A stretch of DNA of 64,000 nucleotides from Deroplatys truncata (GCA_030765065.1 CM060987.1:77972333-78036332), one strand, 5' to 3'; numbered from the stretch's first letter, positions 37,637 to 49,429 are shown. A program made the numbers and translations. Notes: a model not told the origin generated them from the letters alone.

Positions 37637-38960
37637 TACTTTAAACCAAGAATAGATGCCATCCAACATCAGGCATGTACCATACATTTTCAAAATGTCC
37701 TGGTTGCCACTTCCCATTGACCAACATTTCCACATCTACACGTCCGCTACCAAATGCTTGCATTATCTCCTTATTCACAATTTGTACTTTGACTGGAACT
37801 ATAAACTTCTCAAAAATTGCAAAATATTGTTCATTTGGTATGTGATAAGTTGCTCCAGAATCCCATTCCAAGCATCAGATTTCACACAACAATATCTTGC
37901 TGACAATGCAGTGCCATTTCTTATTCTAATCTGCCTATTTCAATTTGTGGCTTGTGAATCAAAACGACTTTTAGCTTCTTGCTTATTTTTCTTTAATTCC
38001 GTAAAGTAATGGCAATCCCTTTGCAGATGTCCAAATTTATTTATTATTTTCTTTCATATTATGCACCTTGCTTGTGTCTTGTATCTGATCAGTTTCACTC
38101 TTCAACTTTGACAACTATTTTAAAGAATGAGTTGCAAATGCACTTGTATCAACTGCAGTGCCTGTTTAATATAAATTCTTCTCAATTGTCCTCAACTTTT
38201 CAATTAAGTTGGTCATTGTCCATTTACTGTTGTCCAAGGATTCCCAAACATTGCTGAATTCTTAATAGTCTGGTCCAATTGTTGCCAACATCCTAACATG
38301 CAGTAATTTGACTGCAATGCCATATGATCCATGTCAATGAAGTTATGCATTCATATTCAAAACAATTGTTTCACTTTAACAACGTATGTCTTCGCTATCA
38401 GGTTCACGTTGAAGAAATTAGTCATCAACAAACCCAGTCCCTGTATACTGGTCTGTTTGAAAACACACATAAATTTGTCCCATGTGTCTTTAACCGACTT
38501 ATATGTTAGGACTAAATCAGCCACCGATTGATTGAATGCGCTTTCAATTAATGCCACAGCATGTGCATTGTCAAGTCTCCAATCTTCAATGAGTTTCTTC
38601 TCATCACTAGTTAACTCTGGATTTTGAGCAACCAGACACAGTCATTTGCCATAATCAACACCATGCCGTACTGTTCGAAATACATGTTCATTTGCCATTT
38701 CCATTTTGGTCAATTTGCCGGCCAACAATCTTCTTGATTTTCACTTTCATTGTCAACCCTCTAATCTTCAATGAGTTTCTTCTCATCGCTAGTCGGCTCT
38801 GGATTTTGAGAAACTATGCACAGTCATTTGCCATTTACAATTGACACCATGTCATACTATTTGAAATACATGTTCATTTGACATTTCCACTCTGGCCAAT
38901 TTGCCGGGCCAACAAGCTTCTCGATTTTCACTCTCTATTCTGTCATAATTCTACCCTGAT
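37637..38960 (-). pseudogene. copia gag and protease (relic)
   Basis: From about 38,960 the minus strand shows copia gag. The block LTSDEKKLIEDWRLDNAHAV runs into ALIESAFNQSVADLVLTYKS and VKDTWDKFMCVFKQTS, matching the UBN2-type gag domain. A zinc-knuckle remnant follows near 38,020 (GHLQRDCHYF). The aspartic protease is at 37,641-37,871: WDSGATYHI (D-S-G catalytic motif), then QAFGSGRVDVEMLVNGKW and VWYMPDVGWHLF. Several frameshifts separate these blocks. A ~181 bp tandem duplication (38,576-38,940) has duplicated the gag N-terminal region. Confidence 0.8.
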
Positions 38961-38999
38961 TCCACAATTATGATGCATTCACTGCACTGTGACACCTAT

Positions 39000-41740
39000 T
39001 TTCTCTACCAATGAATTAATAGAAACACAATAATAGGTAATGCCAATTTGGAGCTTGTTATTGACTTGTGCCAGATTAAGCTATAACTCAAAACTATTTG
39101 CTCCATTTCCCGATTTTTTTACTTATATGTGCAATGTGCCTATAACCTGTTGAAGTTATGCATTTTAAATAATGAATCGGGCAATTTTATTCATAACTGA
39201 TACTATATAAAAATAAGCATTAAAATATAACTTATAAGCAAATGTTTTAGTAGCACCTACACATACTTGCAGCTGATCCTTATGCTTGTTATGCAATCAA
39301 AATTAAATTCTTTGTCTTGTTAACCAGAAAGCAACAGTAAAAGTTCTGGAATTGTGTGTCAAGTTGGTTTATGTACACAAATGAATACAAAAAATACAAC
39401 TGTCATGACTCCTTGAATACCTAACCTATACATATTGTGTGTATAATAATGCTTATCAGAAACAAAGTTTATAAATTCTAATATGCAAAGTGATTTACCA
39501 AACTCAGCTTAGGGTTTTACACTTCATATCACATTACACTCCCTCGCCTATGTCCTGGTGCTGTAGGCTGACTAGCTATTAAATAACAATATGCAAACAC
39601 AATTATATTCACCAACCGGAGTCTTGAATTTATTAAAGAAACTTCTTTATCAAAGAAAAATGTCTCAAGCCCAGTTAAGAATTTAATTCAGGACCTTTGA
39701 TCTACCAGCTAAGCCTACACCAGTCTATATTACATTAACTTAATTAAAATAACATGTAGTTATTGTTTAAGTGGGACATAAAATGCATTACCTACATAGC
39801 ATGTTTCATGGCAATTGGTTCAATCCTACTTGATCAAAGATATAAAATACAGATATATATGAACCAACGTTCTAAAACTTGGATATTTGACTTCAGGATA
39901 GTCCATTTTACCACTGAGATAAATTATCTATTCAAAATCCAAAATTAACATAGATTTTTGTTACATTTTTGTATGATTTGTAAACTCTGATGTTTCTCCA
40001 AGCTACAACAACAGCTGCCTCATTAGGGGTGTAGCCAAGGCTGGATACTACTCCAGTAGTAAATACTTTTATAAAAGGTTTAAATTAATTATAACAACGT
40101 ATACAGAGTTAATAATATGAATTTTAATGAAGAACCCATTTTCAATCTAAAATAGGTAGTCTGTTACATTTCTTAATTTTCATTTCTAGAATGCCTTAGT
40201 TCACTCTACCTATTTTCAATTAGAATCTACAATTTATATTAAGGTCATTGTGAATCTGATGTTGTTGGCCAACTTTGGAAGCATAGTGACAAATAAGTAT
40301 TACCATTTAAAACAATTTCAGAAAGCACTAAATAGCAAAGTGTTAAAACTGCAAAAGGTATGAATCCAAATACATTCATGATAGCACTATCTTTAGTTTT
40401 AAACTAATAGAATTTTGCATTTCAGTTGTTACAAAGCATCATAACTTTAGTGTATACCTATGCACGTATTCCTAATTTATTCATATCAAATTTTATGTTG
40501 ACTGTATCTCTTTTTAACACATGGGATAAGTATGTGTAAAAACCTCTTGTGGTAGCTGTGTGACTAAGGGGCAAGAGCCCATTTTGAACTGCAAGATATT
40601 GCAGAGGCAGGCTTGTGTATTAATGCAGGCTATAGTGTTGCAAAGCTCTCTCTACCACCTTATATTTTGAATAACATCATGTGACCTTATATTTAGTATA
40701 AAAATGGTTATTTATACTTACAAGTAATCACATTAATCAAATAAAAGGAGTTTAAATGAATTGTGTACTTTATTAACTAAGATCAACTTCTACAATTTTT
40801 ATAAATATTTAGAATGTTTCATTTTTTCTCACAGTAAACAAATGTTACCACTGTAATACTTTAAAGCTGCTCAGCACTTTCATTGCTTAAAGTACACAAT
40901 AATTTATCCTGAACAGGACGTGTGTTTAGTTAAAAGTATCAGAAATTCATAAATTTAATGGAATATGTTTGTTTCAAACAACTGATTAGAAAAATACAGG
41001 AGTTTCACTCCTGTTATTGTATTACTGCAGGGTTTCTTCTTCTTACCCTCTTTCTTTGTACAACAAATGTGTTACTAAAGTTTAGAAAAAGATACCCAAT
41101 ACCATTTGTTTATTTATTGTTGTTAAAAATAAAATATAGTAGTTTAATATATAAATAAAATATATTAAATTAACAGAATAGAAATTCAGTGCACTCCTTA
41201 TGCTTGGCAAATAATCAGAGCTATGCCATTTCCTGTAGTAACTTATGCACACAAACAACAAAAAGTGTTGTAATTTCTTAAAAACTTTTCCTGCTGAAAC
41301 CATGCAAATAAACATTTTACGAAATATTAAAAAGTTGTGGGAAAGAATAACGAGATCAGGTTCTGAGCTATCAATCAACAAAATTAAGGAATTCTAAGAA
41401 AACATAATTTTGACAGGATGTTATTTTTTCTTATAAAAGCAACATGTTAACAGCATATACAAATATTGTGTTATTCTGGGCCTAAAAAGGTTCAGATATA
41501 TGTTACTAAATGTCCATGCCTTTATCTTAATGTGGGCTCTCATTATAATATAGATAACAAAAGGGAATATTGCACAAGTAGTTATGGGTAGTCATCTTCC
41601 CTCAAAGGTATTGCCAAACCTCCCCCAGAAGTGCATGGTGATCCAAAGGAAAAGCTGTTGTGTCTTTCAGACTAACAGCCTGGAGGACTATGTGATCCTT
41701 CTAAGAGAATAAAGAGCTCCAACATTTCACCTGAACAAGA
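39000..41740. other. AT-rich DNA without recognised features
   Basis: No domain-bearing frame was recognised. A tRNA-like GTGGTAGCTGTGTGACTAAG occurs near 40,550 but lacks a B box at the right distance. Confidence 0.4.
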
Positions 41741-41744
41741 CTCA

Positions 41745-42430
41745 AACATATCATTAGGGGGCTACCCTCCAGCTACTTCTCCATCACCTCTTATCTGCCC
41801 TCTCAAAGGTCTACAAGAACTAATAGTATGTCCATATTTGCCTTGCTTGCCAAATATCCAAGCCATCCTAACCCAACAGTTTAGATTTCATCTTGGGCAC
41901 TCAACCATCTAGCAGTTCTTGTGGGTTGTGGAGACCACTGCCCTGAGGTTCTAGGACAGGGGTTTTAAACCAATGGTGTCTCTGGATACTGTAAAGGCCC
42001 TCTCTACAAGCTGGCATGCTTGGCTCCTACATAAGGTCATTCAGCTTGGCTTTAAACAGCTGATCAACAACCTATACAGCTTTCTAAGCAATTGCACAGT
42101 CACAGTAGGTGTAGTAGGGAAAACACACACACAGACCCATATGAACAGAGTCCCTATTGCATTCAAAGGCTCTATATTTTCCCCTCATGCTGTTCATGGC
42201 AGACTTTCCAGTTGCTGATTATGCCCTGCTCTACAGAGCACAAAATAAAACCACGACTCCCCTCTGCCTTGGTAGCAGATATCCATGATTCCTGGAAAAA
42301 GTTCTATTTACCAACATGCTGACACATTCACATTCTCTTATTAAGGCCACAGGATTGAATGGTGAAAGGATAGCAGAGGAAATCAATTAGATATTGCAAC
42401 AGAAGGGGATCATGCTGGGCTGGAAGACAT
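41745..42430 (+). pseudogene. Jockey-like reverse transcriptase relic
   Basis: Plus-strand frames include a decayed 'SYRPISLLPxLSKVYE' block near 41,760-41,815 and QFRFHLGHSTI (pattern 'QFGFRxGHST'). VSLDTVKALSTSWHAWLLHK follows (pattern 'LDxxKAFDxVWHxGLLxK', with the first catalytic Asp region changed), then QLINNLYSFLSNCTVTV. A position corresponding to 'GVPQGSxLSPxLF' is also visible (GSIFSP). No intact frame remains, and this copy differs from the Jockey at 44-49 kb. A GC content higher than the flanks helps set its limits. Confidence 0.7.
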
Positions 42431-42439
42431 GAAAAACCG

Positions 42440-43000
42440 AGACCAGGAAATCATAAGCAATAATGGTACAATTTGGGAACATACAAGCAAAGAAACAAAT
42501 AGAAATTTGCCTACATTTGTTTTTAAGAACAGTAAACACACAATATGTATAAAGTAAATCAGTTAAATTGTAATGTCAATACATCAAAATGTACAATGCT
42601 TAGCCAACAAACTGTTACATTTTGAGGTATTGCTATGAGATAAATTCTTGGATTTAAGACTTTTATATATATCATAGTGCATTGGTTAGTAATAACAGCA
42701 TTGAATATCTTAAACTACAAAACCTTTTAGTGGCTAAGCTTTTTTGGAAAATTTCAACTTATAGTGTTTTATGCATTTTCATGAAATCACATTTAAAAGT
42801 AAAGCCTTACCTAAAATTTGAATACCTTAGTTGGAGAGAGAGTTAGAAGCCAACATTGCAGAACTACCTGAATTAAATTAATTTTAGCCAATGTTCATGA
42901 AACTCTAAAAGCAATATAAAAATAATAATTATACATTTGATATTATTTTAAGACTATAAAATAAATTGGTAAACAAATACCTTAGGAGATATAAATATTG
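42440..43000. other. AT-rich DNA without recognised features
   Basis: Low-complexity AT-rich sequence with nothing recognised. Confidence 0.4.
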
Positions 43001-43375
43001 ACATTTTGAATGATATTCCCTCCTGCAAAACTGCACATGATGTGCATCAGGAATGGTGATGTAATACAGGCTGTCTGTGTGGCTAACGAAATAACAGGCT
43101 ATGGTGCAAATCAGAGTTACGTGGTAATGGTAATCTGAAATATGCCTAATAATGAATGGCTGCATTATATAACTTTGCGTTTTCCATGCATTTAATGAGC
43201 AATTCATTTGTTTGTTTAGAATACAAATATATTAAGCGGCTAATTTCACTTCATCGGGCCATAACTGGATTAGACGTATCAGCTGATTTCAGTTCAGGCC
43301 AGAGCTGGTCTATCTCGTTAGCCACAGTCTGTTACATTTGTGTGCAAGGTACCTCTGCCTCCCATTTTCCTTAGA
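43000..43375. other. Compositionally distinct single-copy block, candidate conserved non-coding element
   Basis: This block has balanced composition between very AT-rich DNA and a TC repeat, and shows no TE or SINE motif. It has several TAAT-containing homeodomain-like cores, for example CATTTAATGAGCAATTCATT. The nearby stretches AGCGGCTAATTTCACTTCAT and GTATCAGCTGATTTCAGTTC include a CAGCTG E-box. No long open frame is present. A regulatory role is inference only. Confidence 0.25.
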
Positions 43376-43416
43376 TAGGTAGTACAATATAATGAGACTT
43401 CATCCAACTTATCAAC

Positions 43417-43442
43417 TCTCTCTCTCTCTCTCCCTCTCTCTC
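43417..43442. repeat. (TC)n microsatellite
   Basis: A short TC/CCTC tract separates the block at 43.0-43.4 kb from GC-richer retroelement-like sequence. Confidence 0.85.
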
Positions 43443-43818
43443 AGTTCTCACTATCACTGTTTCGTTTTTATGTAGTTCGCCTTCACTGGGAGTTCATTTC
43501 ACAAATATCGCTTCACTAAGGTGAACTAGTTAATTCTCTGTCACTTCACTTCCTTCGTGACGCAGCCTCTTCACCCCGGACGGTTCACTTCACTCGAGAA
43601 TTGAACAAAAGACCTCCACAACCATCGCTCCACGTTAACACTTGCTGCACGTCACAGAAGCCATCGCCAACTTGCTCGGAGAATGGCTCTTGATGTGCCA
43701 GAAAGGTCATCGCTAACTCGCTCGCACACTGACTCAATAGCTCTCTCGCAAGTGACACGCTACTAGCTCTACTGTCGCCATCGACTCAACTCCTCACCTC
43801 GCACTGACTCCGCTCTTC
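43443..43818 (-). other. GC-richer non-coding sequence downstream of Jockey, possibly a second 5' UTR fragment
   Basis: The segment is relatively rich in CpG and repeats motifs like GCGATG and GAGTTAGCGATG. On the minus strand it begins GAGTCAGTGCGAGGTGAGGA and has GTTGAGTCGA. This loosely resembles CAGTCACGAGTTGAAAGGGA and GTTGAGTGCGA at the 5' end of the Jockey element near 49,380. It might be the 5' UTR of a related element or unrelated host sequence. No open frame is seen. Confidence 0.25.
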
Positions 43819-44708
43819 TTTTTTTTCGAGTGGAGGAGAAAATGATTTAATCACAACCCCAGCCCCGATCGGAGTCGGGACTGAGAGTGTGGGACTCGCC
43901 AATAGTCGGCATACCCACTAAAAACTCCTCCACTGGAAGGAAAATATGGAAGAAGGAAAAAGAGGTATTCAGTGTGATAGTGTGGCTGTACCGCTGTTGC
44001 ACCAGCGTACTCAAGGTAAGGATATATTGGCCGGCCATTGGAGCCAAAGCCAGGTGAAGATGAGGCGCCAGGACGTAAGCATGACCTAAGCCCTGCTTAC
44101 GCCCTTGGGAATTCGGAGTGAGGAATTAATTAAATTAGGATGATGCGTCTCCGGATGGAGACCCCGTCATTACTGTTCGTAATTTGTTTGCTGTCCTGAA
44201 ATGTAGATGGACATAGTCATTAGCGTTAATTACTAAGTGACGTTAGTTTGTTGCTTAGATCTCAGGCAGTGTTGGAACACATGCTAAGATGTCACCCTTG
44301 GGGTGTCGTCGTTCTGCCAGGGCCTCAAGATCTGTAGTCCACCTGAAACAATCAATTGCTTATGATTAGTATACTTGCTAGTATTGGGCTGTTAGCCTCG
44401 TCACTGATATTACTTGGCAATTGTCTTGGCGATGAGCCGGGTTAATAAATTTGTGTTTCATTTATACTAAGTTATGCTAAGTTAGTGTTTTCCACTCATA
44501 TCCAGTTGATTTGCCTTGGTCGAATATTGAGTGCCCGTCTACAACACAGCCTACCCACTCATGGAGCAGCTGCACTCAGACGTCATTCTGGTGGGGGTGC
44601 TCCTCCCCCCGGGACCGCCTTGACTCAAAGAGCAAGGACTTCAAGGACCACTGTGTCAAGTTACAAAGTGACCATGCCATGGCTAGTGTGTGTGCTTTTG
44701 TGTCTAAA

Positions 44709-47451
44709 TTATGTTCGTATTAGCGCGTCTAGGACGTCTTGGATATTGATCTCTGGTTCCCCCAGGCCAATGTTTCTATCAAATAGTGAAAGAGGTCTTT
44801 TGTGTTTATTTCTATCGTTGTTATAGTTACCCAAATCACGGATTAGAGGGTTGACATTTTTGTTCTTTCTGTTGTATAAGTTGTAGCTTTGTAGCTTAAT
44901 GAATTCTTCTATGGAGTGAAGCTTTAGCTCCTCGTGAACCAGATAAGCCGGGGCGACCGGAGGGAGTTTTGCTATAGATAACTCTAATGATTCTGTTTTG
45001 AAGTGTTTGTAGCCTATGTAGGTGTGACTTTGCAGCATATCCCCAAACTGGTGCTGCATAAGTTATTATGGGTCTTATTAGTGTTTTGTATATCGTGAGA
45101 CCCATGTTTAATTGAAGTTGGCTGTCGATGTTTATGACAGGGTAAAGTTTGTTTAGTTGGCCATTGGCCTTTGCCCTTGCGCCATTTATGTGTTGTTTTC
45201 AGGTTAGACCTTGGCATATAGTCACGCCTAAATAGGTTACCTGGTTCTTCCACTCTGTTCTTTCGCCATTGTATGCCAAGGGCGGCTGCATGTGTCTCGG
45301 TAGTCTGTGTTGTACTCTCTTGGTGAATATTATTGACTGGCATTTGTTGGTATTTATTTTAATTCGCCATTTTGTGTACCATGGCTCTAACTCATTTAGG
45401 GCATTCTGTAGCCGTAGGTGTAATATCCTGGGTTGTGTGGACTGCGTTACTAGTGCCGTGTCGTCGGCGTATATGTATTTGTCAGTACGCGTGAGTTCTG
45501 GCATGTCATTAATATATAGATTAAAGAGTGTCGGTCCGAGCAAACTTCCTTGTGGAAGTCCTGCCCTGATAGTTCTAAGGGAGGAGGAGGAATTCTCCAC
45601 CGATGCTCGGAACTGTCGTTCGCTAAGGTAATCTCTGATAAGGGCTATCATGGAGTCAGTAAAGTTGAGTGCCCTGAGTTTATGTATGAGGCCCGCGTGC
45701 CATACTTTATCAAAAGCACGCTCTATGTCTAAGAATATGGCACCCGTTGATTTATTGGTATTGAAACCTTTGGTAATTAATTCGGTTAATCTTAAGAGTT
45801 GGAGCGCCGTCGAGTTCTGAGACCTAAAACCAAATTGTTCTGGGACTAGAAGGTTGTTTTTCAGAATGTGTGAATTCATTCGCTTTAGAATTACTTTTTC
45901 TAAAACTTTCCCAATTGTGCATAGTAGGCTAATTGGTCTGTAGTTTGAGGGTAACTTTAGATCTTTGTTTTGCTTCGGGAGCATTATAATTTTTGCCACT
46001 TCCATTGTGGCGGAAATCTACCTTTGTCGAGGATGTAATTAAATATTCTGGCTAAAAATAGTAGCGCTCCCCGCGGGAGATTCTTTACAACCAAATTGGG
46101 TACTTCGTCAGGCCCGGGAGTCTTCCTGTTGGGCAGGTGGGCGAAGATCCACCCTATTTCACTTGAATTTGTTTTTCGCATTTTATTATGTGTGATCGAA
46201 TAGTTTGATTTATTTCGTTCTCAATTTCTTGTATTTGATTGGCTTGCCCCAGGGGGTTGGGCTTGAAGGTGTCTTCAAGACTCGATGCAAAGACCTCTGC
46301 CTTGGCCTGAGGGGTTTCAGCTATCGTGTTATTAATTTGATTAATTAGTGGAGGTATGTTTGTTTTAGAACGCGTGAGGCATTTTGCTATGCGCCAAACT
46401 GAGTTTGTTTCAGGATTTAGTTTTTCAAGCGTTTAATTCCATTGGTTGCCCACATATTCCCTAGTACGGGCTTTTGTCTCGTTCCTGAGCTCGATGTGTT
46501 CTTGTTGATGAATTGGATTCCTAGTTCTTTGCCATTTGCGCATTGCCCTATTGCGATTCTAATGATTTAATGTCTGTCGGGTATTGGGCGTTAATTATAG
46601 GTTTATATTTTATCGGTACGCAATTAAGTGTTGCTAGTTTTATTGCTAAGTCTAACTTGTCTATAGCTTTGTCTTGCGATTGTGGCGCGTTTATTTCTAA
46701 ATCGGGGAGATAGTGCTCAACGGTGTACTTGAACTCTTCCCAATCTACTTTATTGTAATTTAGCCTAAGTGGCTCCGCTTCAAAAGCTACCGGAAGTGTA
46801 ATTTCCATTAGTACCGGTAAGTGATCTGACGTCAATTCATTTAAAACGTGAAATTCTATATAAAAATAACATGTTTTTCATTATGGCAATGTCAAGAACG
46901 TCTGGCATGTGACTGTTGTTATACGGGATGCGAGTTGGCTCTTCTGGGCCGGATATGAGAAAATTGGTATTATTAATGTAGTTTAGTAATTTGGTTCCTT
47001 GCGGACTCGGGTTTATGCTATGCCATAGATGATGCTTGCAGTTATAGTCCCCTGCCGCTATGAACTTCGCCCCTAAATTCATAATTTTGTCTATGTCCGC
47101 GGTGTCTGCATCTCCCGGAGGGTTGTAAACTGATGGCGGTGTTATTTCTGTGTTAAACGAGAATATATTAACTGCTGTAGCTTCCAGACGATTTAATTCT
47201 GGAACATGCATTTGGTGATGTCTTATGTTGGTTTGGACGACTATTGCTGTCCCCCCACCCCTACGATCTCTGTCAGTCCTATAAACCGAGTACCCAGGGA
47301 TCGCAAAACGGTCTATGTCCCCTAAGTGGGTTTCGGTAAGTATCGCGATTTGTATTGAATTACTTCGGAGGAAGTCTGCTAAATCCTTACGTTTTCTGCG
47401 AGCTCCTCGGCAATTCCAGTGTATAGTGCGAATCTTATCTGAACTAGCCAT
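44709..47451 (-). pseudogene. Jockey ORF2: AP-like endonuclease and reverse transcriptase
   Basis: The start Met (47,451) opens MASSDKIRTIHWNCRGARRK. Endonuclease/exonuclease/phosphatase motifs follow: WNCRG, ILTETHLGD, YRTDRDRRGGGTAIVV, AAGDYNCKHHLWHS and TSDHLPVLME (the catalytic SDH). The RT shows NRKTPGPDEVPN, NYRPISLL, QFGFRSQNSTALQLLR, FLDIERAFDKVWHAGL (first Asp), AGLPQGSLLGPTLFNLYIND and the active-site box YADDTALV. The C-terminal part has TYLGVTI, LIRPIITYAAPVWGYAA and LQNRIIRVIY, ending in DVLDALIRT and a stop at 44,709. Frameshifts lie near 46,840, 46,545, 46,000, 45,200 and 44,940. All catalytic motifs survive, so decay is recent or partly due to sequencing error. Confidence 0.9.
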
Positions 47452-48927
47452 GGCAGTGGTTGTGGTGAGGAGTTCCGTGAGGAAGTGTAGCGTCTGCAGA
47501 GTGTCAGTCCCTTGTTTGAAAAAGTTTTCGAGCCCGTTTATCTGTCCATCAAGGAAAGCCATGGGGACAGTGCTTTTGGAACTGCCAATCAAATGCATGA
47601 GTTTGACCACGACCGTGCTTGATTTAGCCAATATTCTCTTTCCCTGACCGCGGAGGGGGAGCGACTTTTGAGAAGGAGGGTGAGGCCCTCCTGCCTTCTT
47701 AGCGGGTATTGGTTGTGTATTTTGTGTGTTCTGTTCTTGTTGAGGGGGTCTCTCATTCCTTGCTGGGCCCACGTCGGTGACTAGCCGGGGGGCCTCAGCC
47801 ACAGGGTGCTTAGCTACTGGGGCTGGTCGCGTCCGCCTTTCTTGTCCCTAATGAGCCACCCTGTTTCGTGCGTTTCCGCACTGCACCTAGCGGCAGCCTG
47901 TGCGTAGCTCCTACCGTTTGTCCTACCTACATTCTCTGAGGGTTTTTGCGGCTGCGCGCGGTTTGCTTGCACGATCGTCGTGACTGCTGCGTGGTAAGCG
48001 GTGCAACCGCGCCAAGTTGCACCGTGGCCCCTATGGCCGCATAAGACGCAGTTCCGTTCCGCAGGCGGAACGGAGCACGTTCCTGAAGGGTGTGGCGCTG
48101 TACATTTGGCGCAGACGTAGTTGGGGACCTACACTGATTCTGTACGTGCTAGAACATCTGGCATTTGGTACATTGCTTGGGCTCGGGATCGGTCCTATAT
48201 CTCTCTACCCTAACCCTGAAGTGTGCTAAGTGCGTGAGGTCTAAAAGTTTACTGCACTCTAAAGTATCTGCCACTTCGACGACGTACATTGGCAGTGGGG
48301 TGCGACGCCAGTTGCGTTTGCGCATTTGTATGGCTCTGAGCGCCGTTATCCCTATGTGTGCCAGGTCTTGCTTAAGCTCGTCTCCGGTGAGCTCGGCGTA
48401 CAGTCCTTTGATGACAAACCTAGCTGTCCTCTCCTGGAGGTGTTGGTGCAAGTAACACTGTACACCGTTTTGCTTTAGGTATTCTACCAACTTTTGGTAG
48501 TCACTACAGCAGAACATTTTCACTGCAAAGTCACCGGAGCTTCGTGCGGTTGTGATCGTGTATTCGTGTATAGGTGTGCATGTCTTCTCAAAGTCTCGGG
48601 CGATAGTGTGTATTTTTGCTGCCTGGCTTTTGTGTATGAAGACCGGCGCAAGGTCTGACCTCTTAGCAGTTAGTGTATTTGTGGGTGCTGGAGTGACACT
48701 CCCCGTGGTCGCTGTGTCCGTGTCTTGTCTGGTGTCCGTCGAGGTGCTGGCCACTGGTGAGTCAGGAGTGGTAGGATTGGATTTCTTAGGTGCTGGAGGT
48801 TTCTGTATTGTGTTGGTGTAGGATTCGTAGGTTTGGGTTTTGCGGAACAGGATCTGAAAGGGTTGCTGCGTAGCGTCATGGTGGTTGTCTCAGTCGAAGA
48901 AGTGGTTGCCTTGGAGTTTCCTGCCAT
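47452..48927 (-). pseudogene. Jockey ORF1: gag-like RNA-binding protein
   Basis: It starts with MAGNSKATTSSTETTTMTLR, a Ser/Thr/Pro-rich N-terminus. A one-base frameshift near 48,780 leads into the second frame. The segment around 48,560-48,200 (YTITTARSSGDFAVKMF to LTHLAHFRVRVERYR) matches the PRE_C2HC domain that precedes zinc knuckles in Jockey gag proteins. Three CCHC knuckles follow: CTKCQMF...C, CAKCTAPHPSGTC and CVLCGHRGHGATWRGC, with a stop in the first and a frame change. The C-terminal part (47,802-47,452) reads without a stop into the ORF2 Met. The family role is RNA binding and particle formation. Confidence 0.8.
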
Positions 48928-49182
48928 TGCTTCAAGGTGTGTTTGTGTGTGTAAGCATATGTGTAAGAAGTAGATGTGTGTTTAAGCCTAAGGGCGCTTA
49001 GCCTAATAGAAAGAGGTAAAGAAGAAAGATAGTTTAAGAAAAAGAGCAGCTAGCGAGCGCTAAAAAGCACGGGGATACAGAGGGCCGGACCTCAGAGAGG
49101 CGCTTAAGCAAGTCTCTGGACTGCTCGCTGTGGCCGTATTTCCCCTACTCGTCTAAACTGTGATGCGCACGCTCAGACAGCT

Positions 49183-49257
49183 GACGAAGGCTTTGGTATT
49201 GTTACCGCGGCGATGCCGAGCCGAAGGCTTTGGTACAAGTACCACGGCAATGCCGAG
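49183..49257 (-). repeat. Two tandem ~37 bp repeats in the Jockey 5' leader
   Basis: CGAAGGCTTTGGTATTGTTA and CGAAGGCTTTGGTACAAGTA begin two adjacent units, each followed by CCGCGGCGATGCCGAG or CCACGGCAATGCCGAG. Repeated leader monomers are known in some non-LTR elements and can carry promoter activity; here that is only inferred. Confidence 0.7.
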
Positions 49258-49415
49258 TCTTTCCAGCGGTGGCTGCTTCTTTGCAGCGGATTGCTTCTTC
49301 TTTCTTGTCTGGGAGCTCCTCTAGTCGATGTTGCTTGGTCCAGATCTCGAAGCGAAGTCGCACTCAACTCCCTTTCAACTCGTGACTGTTTGTCTGTCTG
49401 CCCGCGAGAGCGCTC

Positions 49416-49424
49416 GCTTATATA
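49416..49424 (-). promoter_or_regulatory. TATATAAGC box at the outer edge of the Jockey 5' leader
   Basis: The minus strand has TATATAAGC about 30 bases before the CAGTCACGAG that probably starts the element. A TATA box is not expected for Jockey elements, which use internal promoters. It may be a fortuitous match in the flank or part of the leader. Confidence 0.3.
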
Positions 49425-49429
49425 GGCAG

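Larger units (their letters stand above)
34790..39000 (-). mobile_element. Ty1/copia retrotransposon relic, split by two later insertions
   Basis: Read from 39,000 to 34,790 on the minus strand, collinear copia pieces appear in the right order: gag, zinc knuckle, protease, GAG-pre-integrase, integrase, post-integrase region and RT start. A non-LTR 3' end (37,085-37,632) separates protease from pre-integrase. NAR1 copy 6 (35,770-36,666) interrupts the integrase. No LTRs were recognised, and the RT is truncated soon after its start. The order of events is copia first, then the two insertions. Confidence 0.8.
43819..49424 (-). mobile_element. Near-full-length Jockey-clade non-LTR retrotransposon
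   Basis: On the minus strand the element has, in order, a 5' leader, ORF1 (gag with three zinc knuckles), ORF2 (endonuclease plus RT), and a ~0.88 kb 3' UTR. The 3' UTR includes GGCTGGGGTTGTGATTAAAT and CATTTTCTCCTCCACTCG, and it ends in A8 (T-run at 43,819-43,826). The ~5.6 kb length is typical of Jockey. Codon structure is well kept, with only scattered frameshifts and GC content above the flanks, so it is the youngest autonomous-type insertion here. The 5' boundary is uncertain (49,380-49,424), and clear target-site duplications were not found. Confidence 0.8.

Noticed and set aside
40540..40620. tRNA-derived SINE
   Set aside because: Only an A-box-like stretch (GTGGTAGCTGTGTGAC) was seen, with no B box at suitable spacing.
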